In this document: positions 33,649 through 42,232 of the stretch, piece after piece
How positions within the stretch are numbered: position 1 is the stretch's first letter
How the letters are laid out: the number at the start of each line of letters is the position of its first letter
Assembly (NCBI RefSeq): GCF_029504575.1
Contig: NZ_JAQFII010000001.1
Coordinates: 2,888,501-2,952,500 of the forward strand
Length of the DNA stretch: 64,000 nt
From: Streptomyces sp. SPB162
Lineage (GTDB): Bacteria > Actinomycetota > Actinomycetes > Streptomycetales > Streptomycetaceae
Direction: 5' to 3'
Program-made: the position numbers and the translations under genes
Notes under the pieces: model-generated
The model's database searches: none
What the model was told of the DNA's origin: nothing
The model's input: only the letters and a program-made list of their open reading frames with translations

Positions 33649-35160
33649 GTGCCGACCCGCCAAGCCGACCCCACGGCCGAAACCGAGGCGGCCGACCAGG
33701 GCGCCCGTCGACGCCACCCCGGCCTCTACCGGGTCATCCGCCGCAGGAAGAACCCACCCCTGCGGCGCAGCGACATCACCGTCACCGACGAAGCCGCCGT
33801 CAAGCGCGCCGTGAAAGCCGCCTCCCTCGGCAACGCCATGGAATGGTTCGACTTCGGCATCTACAGCTACCTGGCCGTCACCATCGGCCATGTCTTCTTC
33901 CCCTCCGGAAGCGACACCGTGCAGCTGCTCTCGTCCTTCGCGACGTTCGCCGTCGCCTTCCTCGTCCGCCCCGTCGGCGGCATGGTCTTCGGACCCATGG
34001 GCGACAAGATTGGCCGCAAGAAGGTCCTCGCCCTCACCATGATCATGATGGCGATCGGCACCTTCGCGATCGGCCTGATCCCCTCCTACGCCGCCATCGG
34101 CTTCTGGTCCCCTGTCCTGCTCATCCTCTTCCGGCTGGTCCAGGGCTTCTCAACGGGCGGCGAATACGGCGGTGCCTCCACGTTCATCGCCGAGTACGCC
34201 CCCGACAAGCGCCGCGGATACTTCGGCAGCTTCCTCGAGTTCGGCACCCTCGCCGGCTACATCGGCGCCGCCGGACTCGTCACGATCCTCACCACCGTCC
34301 TCGACGACGGCTCCATGCAGAGCTGGGGCTGGCGCATCCCCTTCCTCGTCGCCGGCCCCATCGGCCTGATCGGCCTCTACCTCCGGCTCAAGCTCGATGA
34401 GACCCCCGCCTTCCAGAAGCTCGACAACGAGAACATCCGCGCCTCCGACGCCGCGACCGCCGTCGAGACCACCGCCAAGGGCGACCTCGCCAAGATCTTC
34501 ACGAACCACTGGCCGAGCCTCATCCTCTGCATCGCCCTCGTCGCCGCGTACAACATCAACGACTACATGCTGCTCTCGTACATGCCGACGTACCTCACCG
34601 ACGAACTCCACTACTCCGAGACCCACGGCCTGCTCGTCCTGCTCGGCGTCATGGTCTTCCTGATGCTGATCATCAATCAGGTCGGCCGCCTCAACGACCG
34701 CTACGGCCGCAAACCGCTCCTCATGGCCGGCATGCTCGGCTTCCTCGTCCTCACCGCCCCCTCGTTCCTCCTGGTCAAGCAGGGCAGCCTGCCCGCCATC
34801 ATCGCCGGCATGCTGCTGCTCGGCCTCTCCCTCGTCTGCCTCCTCGGCACCATGTCCGCCGCCCTCCCGGCCCTCTTCCCCACCCAGGTCCGCTACGGCT
34901 CCCTCTCGGTCGGCTACAACCTCTCCACCTCCCTCTTCGGCGGCACGACCCCCCTGGTCATCACCGGTCTCATCAGCCTGACCGGCAGCGACATGATGCC
35001 CGCGTACTACTCGATGGCCGCGGCCCTCGTCGGCGTCATCGCCGTCGCCTGCATGAAGGAGACCGCCCAACAGCCCTTGGCCGGCTCCCCGCCGGCGGTC
35101 GCCACCGACGCCGAAGCCGCGGAACTCTGCGCGGCCCAGTCCCGCACCCCCCGTTTCTGA
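33649..35160 (+). CDS. MFS transporter, proline/betaine ProP-like (MHS family)
   Basis: 503-aa, 12-helix symporter of the metabolite:H+ family. The conserved start SLGNAMEWFDFGIYSYLA (about 63), the loop signature PMGDKIGRKKVLAL (about 117) and QGFSTGGEYGGASTFIAEY (about 166) are those of ProP-type osmolyte or organic-acid carriers. GTG 33649 is chosen because GAGGA lies six bases upstream; the open frame continues upstream through the bcp terminator, which argues against an earlier start. The hydrophilic N-terminal 50 residues are longer than usual. Substrate inferred only. Confidence 0.9.
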   Translation: MPTRQADPTAETEAADQGARRRHPGLYRVIRRRKNPPLRRSDITVTDEAAVKRAVKAASLGNAMEWFDFGIYSYLAVTIGHVFFPSGSDTVQLLSSFATFAVAFLVRPVGGMVFGPMGDKIGRKKVLALTMIMMAIGTFAIGLIPSYAAIGFWSPVLLILFRLVQGFSTGGEYGGASTFIAEYAPDKRRGYFGSFLEFGTLAGYIGAAGLVTILTTVLDDGSMQSWGWRIPFLVAGPIGLIGLYLRLKLDETPAFQKLDNENIRASDAATAVETTAKGDLAKIFTNHWPSLILCIALVAAYNINDYMLLSYMPTYLTDELHYSETHGLLVLLGVMVFLMLIINQVGRLNDRYGRKPLLMAGMLGFLVLTAPSFLLVKQGSLPAIIAGMLLLGLSLVCLLGTMSAALPALFPTQVRYGSLSVGYNLSTSLFGGTTPLVITGLISLTGSDMMPAYYSMAAALVGVIAVACMKETAQQPLAGSPPAVATDAEAAELCAAQSRTPRF

Positions 35161-35336
35161 CCCTCCGGGCGGAACCCGTCCGTGACCGTCACCCGAATGC
35201 CTCGTTAGTACGTACGAGGCTGCGACAAACAGCCGCACCCAGGGCTCTGCAGCCACCACCGGTGAGCGAGGGATTCCCCCCGGTCGCGGCTGCACCGGGA
35301 TCCCCCTCCCGCCGAAAGATCCGGAGGGGGATCCGC

Positions 35337-36446
35337 ATGCCATCCAGCCAATACACCCGCGAGCGCCTCGAAGAGGCCGCCACATCGGGCGGGACGAATG
35401 CGACGTCCGGTCCGTACGGCCGGAACAGACTGGCTACCGCCGTTGCCGCGTCGCGCGGCTGGGCCGACCTGATGCGCCGCCTCGGGCTCAAGGAGAGCGG
35501 CGGTCAGCGCCGGGTCCTGCAGGAGAAGGTGGCCGGACACGGCCTCGACACCAGCCACTTCAAGCAGCGCAGCCCCTGGCGCAAGTACCCGGACGAGGCC
35601 ATCGCGGCGGCGGTCGCCGGCTCGACGACGCTGCGCGAGGTCGTCGTCAAGCTCGGCGCCCCACCGGCCACCGGCACGCTCTCGCACATCGGCCGCCGTA
35701 TCTCGGCGGCGGGCATCGACGTCAGCCACTTTCCCGGGATGAACCGCGGACAACTCGGCCTGCCGTTCACCGCGGTGGAGCTCACTGCGGCGGCGGCTTC
35801 CACCACCAGCGTCCGCGGCCTGGCCCGCGAACTAGGCGCGGCCGACGACAGCAGATCGCGAGCGGCCCTCGGCAGGATGCTGAAGGAGCACGGCGTCGAC
35901 ACCGCCCATTTCCGCAACACGCGACGGCTCATCCCGGAGGCAGACCTGCGCGAGGCCGTGTCCACGGCCACCAGCTACGCCGACGTGATGCGCACCCTCG
36001 GCCTCCCCGTGAACGCCGGCAACCACCGCCGAGTGCGGCAGAAGGTGGCGCAACTCGGCCTGCCCACCAACCACTTCCGGCGCCGCCCCTGGGCGCGAGG
36101 GCGAATGCACGAGCCGAAGCCCCCGGCCGCACGAGCGCTCGCCGTCCTTCCGGCGGGTTCCCCGCGAACGAACCGTCACCGGCTGCACCGGGCGCTCCAG
36201 GAGGTCGGAGTCCCCTATCTCTGCGCGCCCTGCGGCAACGAGGGTAAGTGGCGGGGCGAGCCCGTCACCCTGCAGATCGACCACATCAACGGCGACTGGC
36301 TCGACAACCGCCGGGAGAACCTCCGCTATCTCTGTCCCAACTGCCACGCGATCACCGATACCTGGTGCCGCGGGGGCCGCCGGGCGCCCTCCCGGGCGCA
36401 CCTTCAACCAGTGCGGCCGGCACCCGATATCATGGGTGGCAGCTAG
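35337..36446 (+). CDS. HNH endonuclease with four repeated DNA-binding-like modules
   Basis: 369 aa. ATG 35337 has GGAGGGGG six bases upstream. Four modules of about 45-49 residues occupy roughly 31-75, 84-132, 144-192 and 199-247. Each has a helix, then [ADRV]LxxLG, a basic helix and a closing G[ILV]D[TV]SHF-like motif (GLDTSHF, GIDVSHF, GVDTAHF, GLPTNHF). The C-terminal HNH nuclease (about 296-344) has zinc Cys pairs CAPC and CPNC, with IDHINGDWLDNRRENLRYLC between. The modules resemble helical DNA-binding repeats of homing-type enzymes. The final base of its TAG stop is the first base of tRNA-Leu. Confidence 0.85.
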   Translation: MPSSQYTRERLEEAATSGGTNATSGPYGRNRLATAVAASRGWADLMRRLGLKESGGQRRVLQEKVAGHGLDTSHFKQRSPWRKYPDEAIAAAVAGSTTLREVVVKLGAPPATGTLSHIGRRISAAGIDVSHFPGMNRGQLGLPFTAVELTAAAASTTSVRGLARELGAADDSRSRAALGRMLKEHGVDTAHFRNTRRLIPEADLREAVSTATSYADVMRTLGLPVNAGNHRRVRQKVAQLGLPTNHFRRRPWARGRMHEPKPPAARALAVLPAGSPRTNRHRLHRALQEVGVPYLCAPCGNEGKWRGEPVTLQIDHINGDWLDNRRENLRYLCPNCHAITDTWCRGGRRAPSRAHLQPVRPAPDIMGGS

Positions 36447-36529
36447 CGGCGGTGGCGCAGTGGCGACGCAGCAGACTTAGGATCTGTGGCCCGTGAAACG
36501 GCTTGAGGGTTCGAATCCCTTCCGCCGCA
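36446..36529 (+). tRNA. tRNA-Leu (anticodon TAG)
   Basis: 84-nt class II tRNA. Acceptor GCGGCGG (36446-36452) pairs with CCGCCGC (36522-36528), with discriminator A36529. The anticodon loop is CTTAGGA with anticodon TAG, a long variable arm contains GCCCGTGAAACGGC, and the T arm is GGGTTCGAATCCC. CCA is not encoded. Its first base is shared with the stop codon of the upstream HNH gene. Confidence 0.96.
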
Positions 36530-36536
36530 CAGCCAA

Positions 36537-36576
36537 CGACCTGCGGATCGAAGGTTTGATCCGCAGGTCGTTTTTT
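36537..36576 (+). terminator. Strong intrinsic terminator after tRNA-Leu
   Basis: CGACCTGCGGATC (36537-36549) pairs with GATCCGCAGGTCG (36558-36570), followed by six Ts. Confidence 0.95.
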
Positions 36577-36583
36577 GTTGCCC

Positions 36584-37186
36584 TCAGCCCAGGAGCTCCG
36601 CCACCAGCGGAGCCAGCTCCCGGAACGCCACCCCCCGGTGGCTGATCGCGTTCTTCTCCGACGGAGTCAGTTCGGCGCAGGTGCGGGTGTCGCCGTCCGG
36701 CTGGAGGATCGGGTCGTAGCCGAAGCCGCCGGTGCCGGCCGGGGTGTGGCGGAGGGTGCCGGGGAGGCGGCCTTCCACGACGCGTTCGGTGCCGTCCGGG
36801 AGGGCGAGGGCGGCCGCGCAGGCGAAGTGCGCGGCGCGGTGGGGGTCGGCGATGTCGGAGAGTTGGGCGAGGAGCAGGGCGAGGTTGGCGGCGTCGTCGC
36901 CGTGGGTGCCGGCCCAGCGGGCGGAGAAGATGCCGGGGGCGCCGCCGAGGACGTCGACGCAGAGGCCGGAGTCGTCGGCGACGGCGGGGAGGCCGGTGGC
37001 CTGGGCCAGGGCGTGGGCTTTGAGGAGGGCGTTCTCGGCGAAGGTGACGCCGGTTTCCTTGACGTCGGGGATCTCGGGGTAGGCGTCCGCGCCGACGAGG
37101 TCCACGGCGAGACCTGTGTCGGCGAGGATGGCACGGAGTTCGGTGACTTTGTGGGCGTTTCGGGTCGCGAGGACAAGGCGCTGCAT
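36584..37186 (-). CDS. rdgB: XTP/dITP diphosphatase (RdgB/HAM1 family)
   Basis: 200-aa house-cleaning pyrophosphatase that removes non-canonical purine nucleoside triphosphates. The start RLVLATRNAHKVTELRAIL (substrate loop Thr-Arg-Asn-x-x-Lys), the catalytic/metal segment GVTFAENALLKAHALAQATGLPAVADDSGLCVD in outline, and GTGGFGYDPIL plus SHRGVAF near the C-terminus are all family motifs. ATG 37186. It is grouped with rph on the same strand, a common actinobacterial linkage, with a lipoprotein gene between them. Confidence 0.95.
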   Translation of the reverse strand: MQRLVLATRNAHKVTELRAILADTGLAVDLVGADAYPEIPDVKETGVTFAENALLKAHALAQATGLPAVADDSGLCVDVLGGAPGIFSARWAGTHGDDAANLALLLAQLSDIADPHRAAHFACAAALALPDGTERVVEGRLPGTLRHTPAGTGGFGYDPILQPDGDTRTCAELTPSEKNAISHRGVAFRELAPLVAELLG

Positions 37187-37203
37187 GGCGTTGATTATCG
37201 CGC

Positions 37204-37593
37204 TCAGCCGGGGGTGCAGACCTTCGTCAGTTCGCCCGCCGCGTCCGCGACCGGCGAGACGTCGGGGGTGGTGCCCTTGTTGGCGGCCGTGCGGGCGTTC
37301 TTGACGGCGGTGTTGAGGTCGTTGACGGCCTTGGTGACGTCGGCGTTGTCGGTCTTGTTGCCGACGTCCTTGAGGTCGTTCGAGATCTGGTCGAGGGCGT
37401 TGACGGCGTCCTGCGGGCTGTTGCCGGCGTTGCTGACGGCGTTCTGCAGGTTCTGGACGTCGCCCGCGACTGCGGCGGCCACGTGGGCGCAGTCGTGTGC
37501 CTTGTCGATGGCGCTGCAGCCGGCGGCGGCCGGGAGCGTCAGGGCGGCGGCCGCGGCGAGGGCGGCGATGGTGAGGCGGCGGCGCGTGGCCAT
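37204..37593 (-). CDS. Small putative lipoprotein
   Basis: 129 aa. ATG 37593 has GGAGGAA seven bases upstream. The signal peptide ends in a lipobox-like LPAAAGC, so the mature protein is probably lipid-anchored at Cys26. The remainder is a helical, Asn/Asp/Ala-rich coiled-coil-like domain (QNLQNAVSNAGNSPQDAVNALDQ and similar) with two more Cys and a C-terminal CTPG. No catalytic motif is recognised. It lies between rdgB and rph. Confidence 0.85.
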   Translation of the reverse strand: MATRRRLTIAALAAAAALTLPAAAGCSAIDKAHDCAHVAAAVAGDVQNLQNAVSNAGNSPQDAVNALDQISNDLKDVGNKTDNADVTKAVNDLNTAVKNARTAANKGTTPDVSPVADAAGELTKVCTPG

Positions 37594-37706
37594 GGGTGGG
37601 TTCCTCCCCGGGGGATCTCCGTGTGAGATCTGTACCGGTAGACACGCGCCGCGCGCCGCCCCAGTTGCCTGGTTGCGCGAAAGTGACAGCTTTGGGACGC
37701 CCTCGC

Positions 37707-38429
<723 letters not shown>

Positions 38430-38500
38430 GGTTGGACCCTATCGACAAACGGCGGGGGCCCGTTCCGGTGTCGGAACGGGCCCCCGTGACGTGTGGAGGG

Positions 38501-38737
38501 TCAGTCCATCATGTCTTCGATGTCGGCGGCGATGGGGTCGGCGTCGGTGCCGATGACGACCTGGATCGCGGTGCCCATCTTGACGACGCCGTGGGCGCCG
38601 GCCTTCTTGAGGGCGGCCTCGTCGACGAGGCCGGGGTCCTTCACCTCGGTGCGGAGGCGGGTGATGCAGCCCTCGACCTCTTCGATGTTGTCGAGTCCGC
38701 CGAGTCCGGCGACGATCTGCTCAGCCTTGGTGGCCAT
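38501..38737 (-). CDS. nagF: PTS EIIB component, N-acetylglucosamine type
   Basis: 78-aa phosphocarrier domain. The phosphorylated Cys24 lies in NIEEVEGCITRLRTEVKD, the glucose-family EIIB signature. A stand-alone EIIB beside two EIIC genes is the streptomycete GlcNAc PTS layout (nagF with nagE1 and nagE2). It is divergent from nagE1; the shared 246-bp region carries a dre-like site. ATG 38737 follows AGGAGTGAGCA. Confidence 0.93.
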   Translation of the reverse strand: MATKAEQIVAGLGGLDNIEEVEGCITRLRTEVKDPGLVDEAALKKAGAHGVVKMGTAIQVVIGTDADPIAADIEDMMD

Positions 38738-38891
38738 TGCTCACTCCTGAGTGTCTCGGCCCGGCGGCCCGGTCCGGTTTCAAACGGTAACGCACGTTTG
38801 GCCCATCTTCGCGGGCAGGGTTCCGGTTTGTGACGAAAGATAACGATCACTGGTGCCGTGCCCTCGGGGGCGTTGTGCCACCCGCGTCCTA

Positions 38892-38907
38892 AATGGTCTA
38901 CACCACT
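38892..38907. promoter_or_regulatory. DasR operator (dre-like) between nagF and nagE1
   Basis: AATGGTCTACACCACT matches the streptomycete dre consensus (A[CG]TGGTCTAGACCA[GC]T) with few differences. It lies 77 bp before nagE1 and about 155 bp before nagF. DasR, a GntR regulator released by glucosamine-6-phosphate, represses these genes in S. coelicolor. Confidence 0.8.
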
Positions 38908-38983
38908 TTGGACCCGGCGACCAAACAGGAGACCCGGCAGGCGGCGCGACGCCGCCGGCCCGGCAGCCACCAGGAGGCCACCG

Positions 38984-40282
38984 ATGAGTTCGGAGAACGC
39001 CGCCGTCGGGCAACAACCGAGGAAGAAGTGGACCAGCGGCTTCTTCCAGGGGCTGCAGAAGATGGGCCGCAGCCTGCAGTTGCCGATCGCCGTGCTGCCC
39101 GCGGCGGGCATCTTGAACCGGCTGGGCCAGCCGGACGTCTTCGGTGCGGACGGGCTGGGCTGGGACAGGGTCGCCAAGGTCTTCGCCGGAGCCGGCGGCG
39201 CGCTGCTGGACGGCTCACTGGGCCTGCCGATGCTGTTCGCCGTGGGTGTGGCGATCGGTATGGCCAAGAAAGCGGACGGTTCGACCGCGCTGGCGGCGGT
39301 CGCGGGCTTCCTCGTCTACTTCAACGTGCTGCGCCAGTTCCCGGAGGACTGCGGCAAGGGGAAGTTCTCCACCGGCGTCTGTTTTGACGGCACGACGGTC
39401 ACCGCGGCCGCCTTCCAGAACCCGGGGGTCTTCGGCGGCATCGTGATCGGCCTGGCGACGGCCTTCTTCTGGCAGCGCTACCACCGCACCAAGCTGGTCG
39501 ACTGGCTCGGCTTCTTCAACGGCCGCCGCCTGGTGCCGATCATCATGTCGTTCGTGGCGATCGTCTTCGCGGTGCTCTGCCTGTGGGTCTGGCCGCCGAT
39601 CGGTGACGCGCTCACCAGCTTCAGCAAGTGGCTGGTGGACCTGGGCTCCGGCGGTTCCGGCATCTTCGGCGTCGCCAACCGCGCGCTGCTGACGATCGGT
39701 CTGCACCAGTTCCTGAACGTGTTCGTCTGGTTCCAGTTCGGCGACTTCACGAAACCGGACGGCACGGTCGTGCACGGCGACATCAACCGGTTCCTGGCGG
39801 GTGACCCGACGGCGGGCCAGTTCACCTCGGGCTTCTTCCCGATCATGATGTTCGCGCTGCCGGCCGCCGCGCTGGCGATGGCGCACTGCGCCAAGCCGCA
39901 CCGCCGCAAGGAGGTCAGCGGCATGATGCTGTCGATCGGCCTGACGTCGCTGGTCACCGGGATCACGGAGCCGATCGAGTACTCGTTCCTCTTTATCGCC
40001 CCCCTGCTGTTCGCGCTCCACGCGGTGCTGACCGGCGTCTCGATGGCGGTCACGTGGGGTCTCGGGGTCCATGACGGCTTCAGCTTCTCGGCGGGCCTGA
40101 TCGACTACGTCATCAACTGGGGGCTGGCGACCAAGCCCTGGATGATCATCCCGATCGGGCTCTGCTTCGCGGTGGTGTACTACATCGTCTTCCGCTTCGT
40201 GATCACCAAGTTCAACCTCACCACCCCTGGCCGCGAGCCGGACGAGGTGGGGGACGAACTGGAGCAGGAGAACATCAAGTAG
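38984..40282 (+). CDS. nagE1: PTS EIIC permease, N-acetylglucosamine (first paralogue)
   Basis: 432-aa membrane permease of the glucose/GlcNAc EIIC family with about ten helices. Motifs are GRSLQLPIAVLPAAGIL near the start, KADGSTALAAVAGFLVY, HQFLNVFVWFQFGDF and the family signature TSLVTGITEPIEYSFLF. It lacks fused EIIB/EIIA and so needs NagF. ATG 38984 has AGGAGG six bases upstream. A terminator follows at 40328. Regulation by the upstream dre site is expected. Confidence 0.93.
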   Translation: MSSENAAVGQQPRKKWTSGFFQGLQKMGRSLQLPIAVLPAAGILNRLGQPDVFGADGLGWDRVAKVFAGAGGALLDGSLGLPMLFAVGVAIGMAKKADGSTALAAVAGFLVYFNVLRQFPEDCGKGKFSTGVCFDGTTVTAAAFQNPGVFGGIVIGLATAFFWQRYHRTKLVDWLGFFNGRRLVPIIMSFVAIVFAVLCLWVWPPIGDALTSFSKWLVDLGSGGSGIFGVANRALLTIGLHQFLNVFVWFQFGDFTKPDGTVVHGDINRFLAGDPTAGQFTSGFFPIMMFALPAAALAMAHCAKPHRRKEVSGMMLSIGLTSLVTGITEPIEYSFLFIAPLLFALHAVLTGVSMAVTWGLGVHDGFSFSAGLIDYVINWGLATKPWMIIPIGLCFAVVYYIVFRFVITKFNLTTPGREPDEVGDELEQENIK

Positions 40283-40327
40283 GGTACTAGCCGCCCGGAG
40301 GGTGTCCGGGCACAAAGCCCCGCGCCG

Positions 40328-40362
40328 AACGGCCCCCGAGTCCTTGGACTCGGGGGCCGTTC
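40328..40362 (+). terminator. Intrinsic terminator after nagE1
   Basis: AACGGCCCCCGAGTCC pairs with GGACTCGGGGGCCGTT around a TT loop, followed by CCGTTTG. Confidence 0.9.
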
Positions 40363-40366
40363 CGTT

Positions 40367-40382
40367 TGTGGTCCAGACCACT
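40367..40382. promoter_or_regulatory. Third dre-like site upstream of nagE2
   Basis: TGTGGTCCAGACCACT is a near-perfect dyad resembling dre (GGTC--GACC core). It lies just past the nagE1 terminator and about 133 bp before nagE2. Its centre (CA rather than TA) is off consensus. Confidence 0.55.
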
Positions 40383-40432
40383 GGATCACAATCGGAACAG
40401 GGGATTCCTTTATGCCGCCCCGACGTGTTAAA

Positions 40433-40465
40433 ACTGGTCTACACCACTGAGTGGTATAGACCATA
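40433..40465. promoter_or_regulatory. Tandem DasR operators upstream of nagE2
   Basis: Two dre-like sites lie one base apart: ACTGGTCTACACCACT (40433-40448) and AGTGGTATAGACCATA (40450-40465), ending 49 bp before the nagE2 start. The first matches consensus at nearly every position. Tandem dre upstream of nagE2 is known in S. coelicolor. Confidence 0.85.
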
Positions 40466-40514
40466 GCGGCGGGCCGTCCCCTCTTGAAGAGCCCGCCTCA
40501 CCAGGAGGAATCTG

Positions 40515-41765
40515 ATGAGTACGGCCACCGCTACGGCGGCCCCCGCGAAGAAGCGGGGCTCCGGTCTCTTTTCCGGCCTGCAGAAGGTCGGTCGCAGCCT
40601 CCAGCTGCCGATCGCCGTTCTCCCGGCCGCCGGCATCCTGCTCCGCCTCGGCCAGGACGACGTCTTCGGCGACAAGGGCCTCGGCTGGCACAAGGTCGCG
40701 GCCGTCTTCGCGACCGCCGGCGGCGCGGTGTTCGACAACCTGCCGATGCTGTTCTGCATCGGTGTGGCGATCGGCTTCGCCAAGAAGGCAGACGGCTCGA
40801 CCGCGCTCGCCGCGCTGGTCGGCTTCCTGGTCTACAGCAACGTCCTGAAGGCGTTCCCGGTCACCGAGGCCGTCCTCAAGGCGGGCAAGGACGACCCGGC
40901 GGTCTACAACAACCCCGGCGTCCTCGGCGGCATCATCATGGGCCTGCTCGCCGCGGTCCTGTGGCAGCGCTACCACCGCAAGCAGCTGGTCGACTGGCTC
41001 GGGTTCTTCAACGGCCGTCGCCTGGTCCCGATCATCATGGCCTTCGTGGGCACGCTCGTCGGTGTCATATTCGGCCTCTGCTGGGAGCCGGTCGGTCACA
41101 AGATCAGCCAGTTCGGTGAGTGGATGACCGGTCTGGGCGCCGTCGGCGCCGGCCTGTTCGGCCTCATCAACCGCGCGCTGATCCCGGTCGGCATGCACCA
41201 GTTCGTGAACTCGGTCTCGTGGTTCCAGCTCGGCGACTTCAAGAACTCCGCGGGCGAGGTCGTGCACGGCGACCTGACCCGGTTCTTCGCCGGTGACCCC
41301 ACCGCCGGGCAGTTCATGTCGGGCTTCTTCCCGATCATGATGTTCGGCCTGCCGGCCGCCGCCATCGCCATTGCGCACTGCGCCCGCCCGGAGCGCCGCA
41401 AGGCCGTCATGGGCATGATGATCTCGCTCGCGCTGACCTCGTTCGTCACCGGCATCACGGAGCCGATCGAGTTCTCGTTCATGTTCATCGCTCCGGTGCT
41501 CTACGCGATCCACGCGGTGCTGACCGCCGTCTCGATGGCCGTCACCTGGGCGCTGGGCGTGCACGCCGGCTTCACGTTCTCGGCCGGCTTCATCGACTAC
41601 GCGCTGAACTGGAACCTCTCCACCAAGCCGTGGCTGATCATCCCGATCGGACTCTGCTTCGCGGTGATCTACTACGTCGTCTTCCGCTTCGCGATCATCA
41701 AGTTCAACCTCACCACCCCGGGCCGCGAGCCCGAGGAGGAGATCGAGGACCTCACCAAGGCGTGA
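40515..41765 (+). CDS. nagE2: PTS EIIC permease, N-acetylglucosamine (second paralogue)
   Basis: 416-aa paralogue of nagE1 with the same membrane layout (VGRSLQLPIAVLPAAGILLR, KKADGSTALAALVGFLVY, HQFVNSVSWFQLGDF, TSFVTGITEPIEFSFMF). In S. coelicolor nagE2 is the main GlcNAc transporter. ATG 40515 follows AGGAGGAATCTG. The two copies differ most in the periplasmic loop, where nagE1 carries the Cys-containing insert DCGKGKFSTGVCFDG and nagE2 has KAGKDDPAVY. A very long hairpin follows. Confidence 0.94.
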   Translation: MSTATATAAPAKKRGSGLFSGLQKVGRSLQLPIAVLPAAGILLRLGQDDVFGDKGLGWHKVAAVFATAGGAVFDNLPMLFCIGVAIGFAKKADGSTALAALVGFLVYSNVLKAFPVTEAVLKAGKDDPAVYNNPGVLGGIIMGLLAAVLWQRYHRKQLVDWLGFFNGRRLVPIIMAFVGTLVGVIFGLCWEPVGHKISQFGEWMTGLGAVGAGLFGLINRALIPVGMHQFVNSVSWFQLGDFKNSAGEVVHGDLTRFFAGDPTAGQFMSGFFPIMMFGLPAAAIAIAHCARPERRKAVMGMMISLALTSFVTGITEPIEFSFMFIAPVLYAIHAVLTAVSMAVTWALGVHAGFTFSAGFIDYALNWNLSTKPWLIIPIGLCFAVIYYVVFRFAIIKFNLTTPGREPEEEIEDLTKA

Positions 41766-41803
41766 GCCCGGTGACCCCTCCCCGCTGATCGGCGGAGCAC
41801 GAC

Positions 41804-41850
41804 GTGAGGCCCCCGGAACCGTACTTGCCGTACGGTTCCGGGGGCCTCAC
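41804..41850 (+). terminator. Long hairpin terminator after nagE2
   Basis: GTGAGGCCCCCGGAACCGTAC (41804-41824) pairs perfectly with GTACGGTTCCGGGGGCCTCAC (41830-41850); loop TTGCC. There is no U-run. Confidence 0.85.
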
Positions 41851-41858
41851 GCTGTTGA

Positions 41859-42164
41859 GGAGACCGACGTTCGGGACGGTCCGCCTCGTGCAAGACCGGA
41901 GCGCTGCTGCCGGATCAGACGCTGCTGGTGGTCGAGGTGACGTCGGAGTCCCACGCGGACACCGACCGCACGGTCAAGCCCCGCCGCTACGCCGCGTACG
42001 GCGCGCCCCTGTACCTGTGGGTGGACCGGCAGGACCGGACGGGCACGCTCTACTCGCCGCCGTCCCGCCTCGGGTGCACGCACGCGGAGGGCCCGGACCC
42101 GTTCGGCCGGGCGATCCGGCTTTCGCACCCGTTCGACCTGGAACGGGACCCGTCCGGCTGCTGA
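41859..42164 (+). pseudogene. Uma2 family nuclease, C-terminal fragment
   Basis: About 95 residues remain of a PD-(D/E)XK nuclease of the Uma2 family (usual length near 190). The retained part includes the core strand TLLVVEVTSESHADTDRTVKPRRYAAYG and PLYLWVDRQDRTGTLY. The N-terminal half with the first acidic catalytic residue is missing: the fragment opens directly behind the nagE2 terminator. No plausible start is seen. It is a relic, probably of a nuclease gene once inserted here. Confidence 0.75.
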
Positions 42165-42180
42165 GTCCGGCCTGGGCGGC

Positions 42181-42232
42181 CGGGTGTCGGGTGTCGGGTG
42201 CCGGGTGCCGGGTGTCGGGTGCCGGGTGCCGG
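42181..42232. repeat. Tandem heptamer repeat CGGGTGY
   Basis: Seven consecutive CGGGTGT/CGGGTGC units plus CGG, ending at the base before the stop codon of the MBL-fold gene. A variable-number repeat is likely. Confidence 0.9.
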
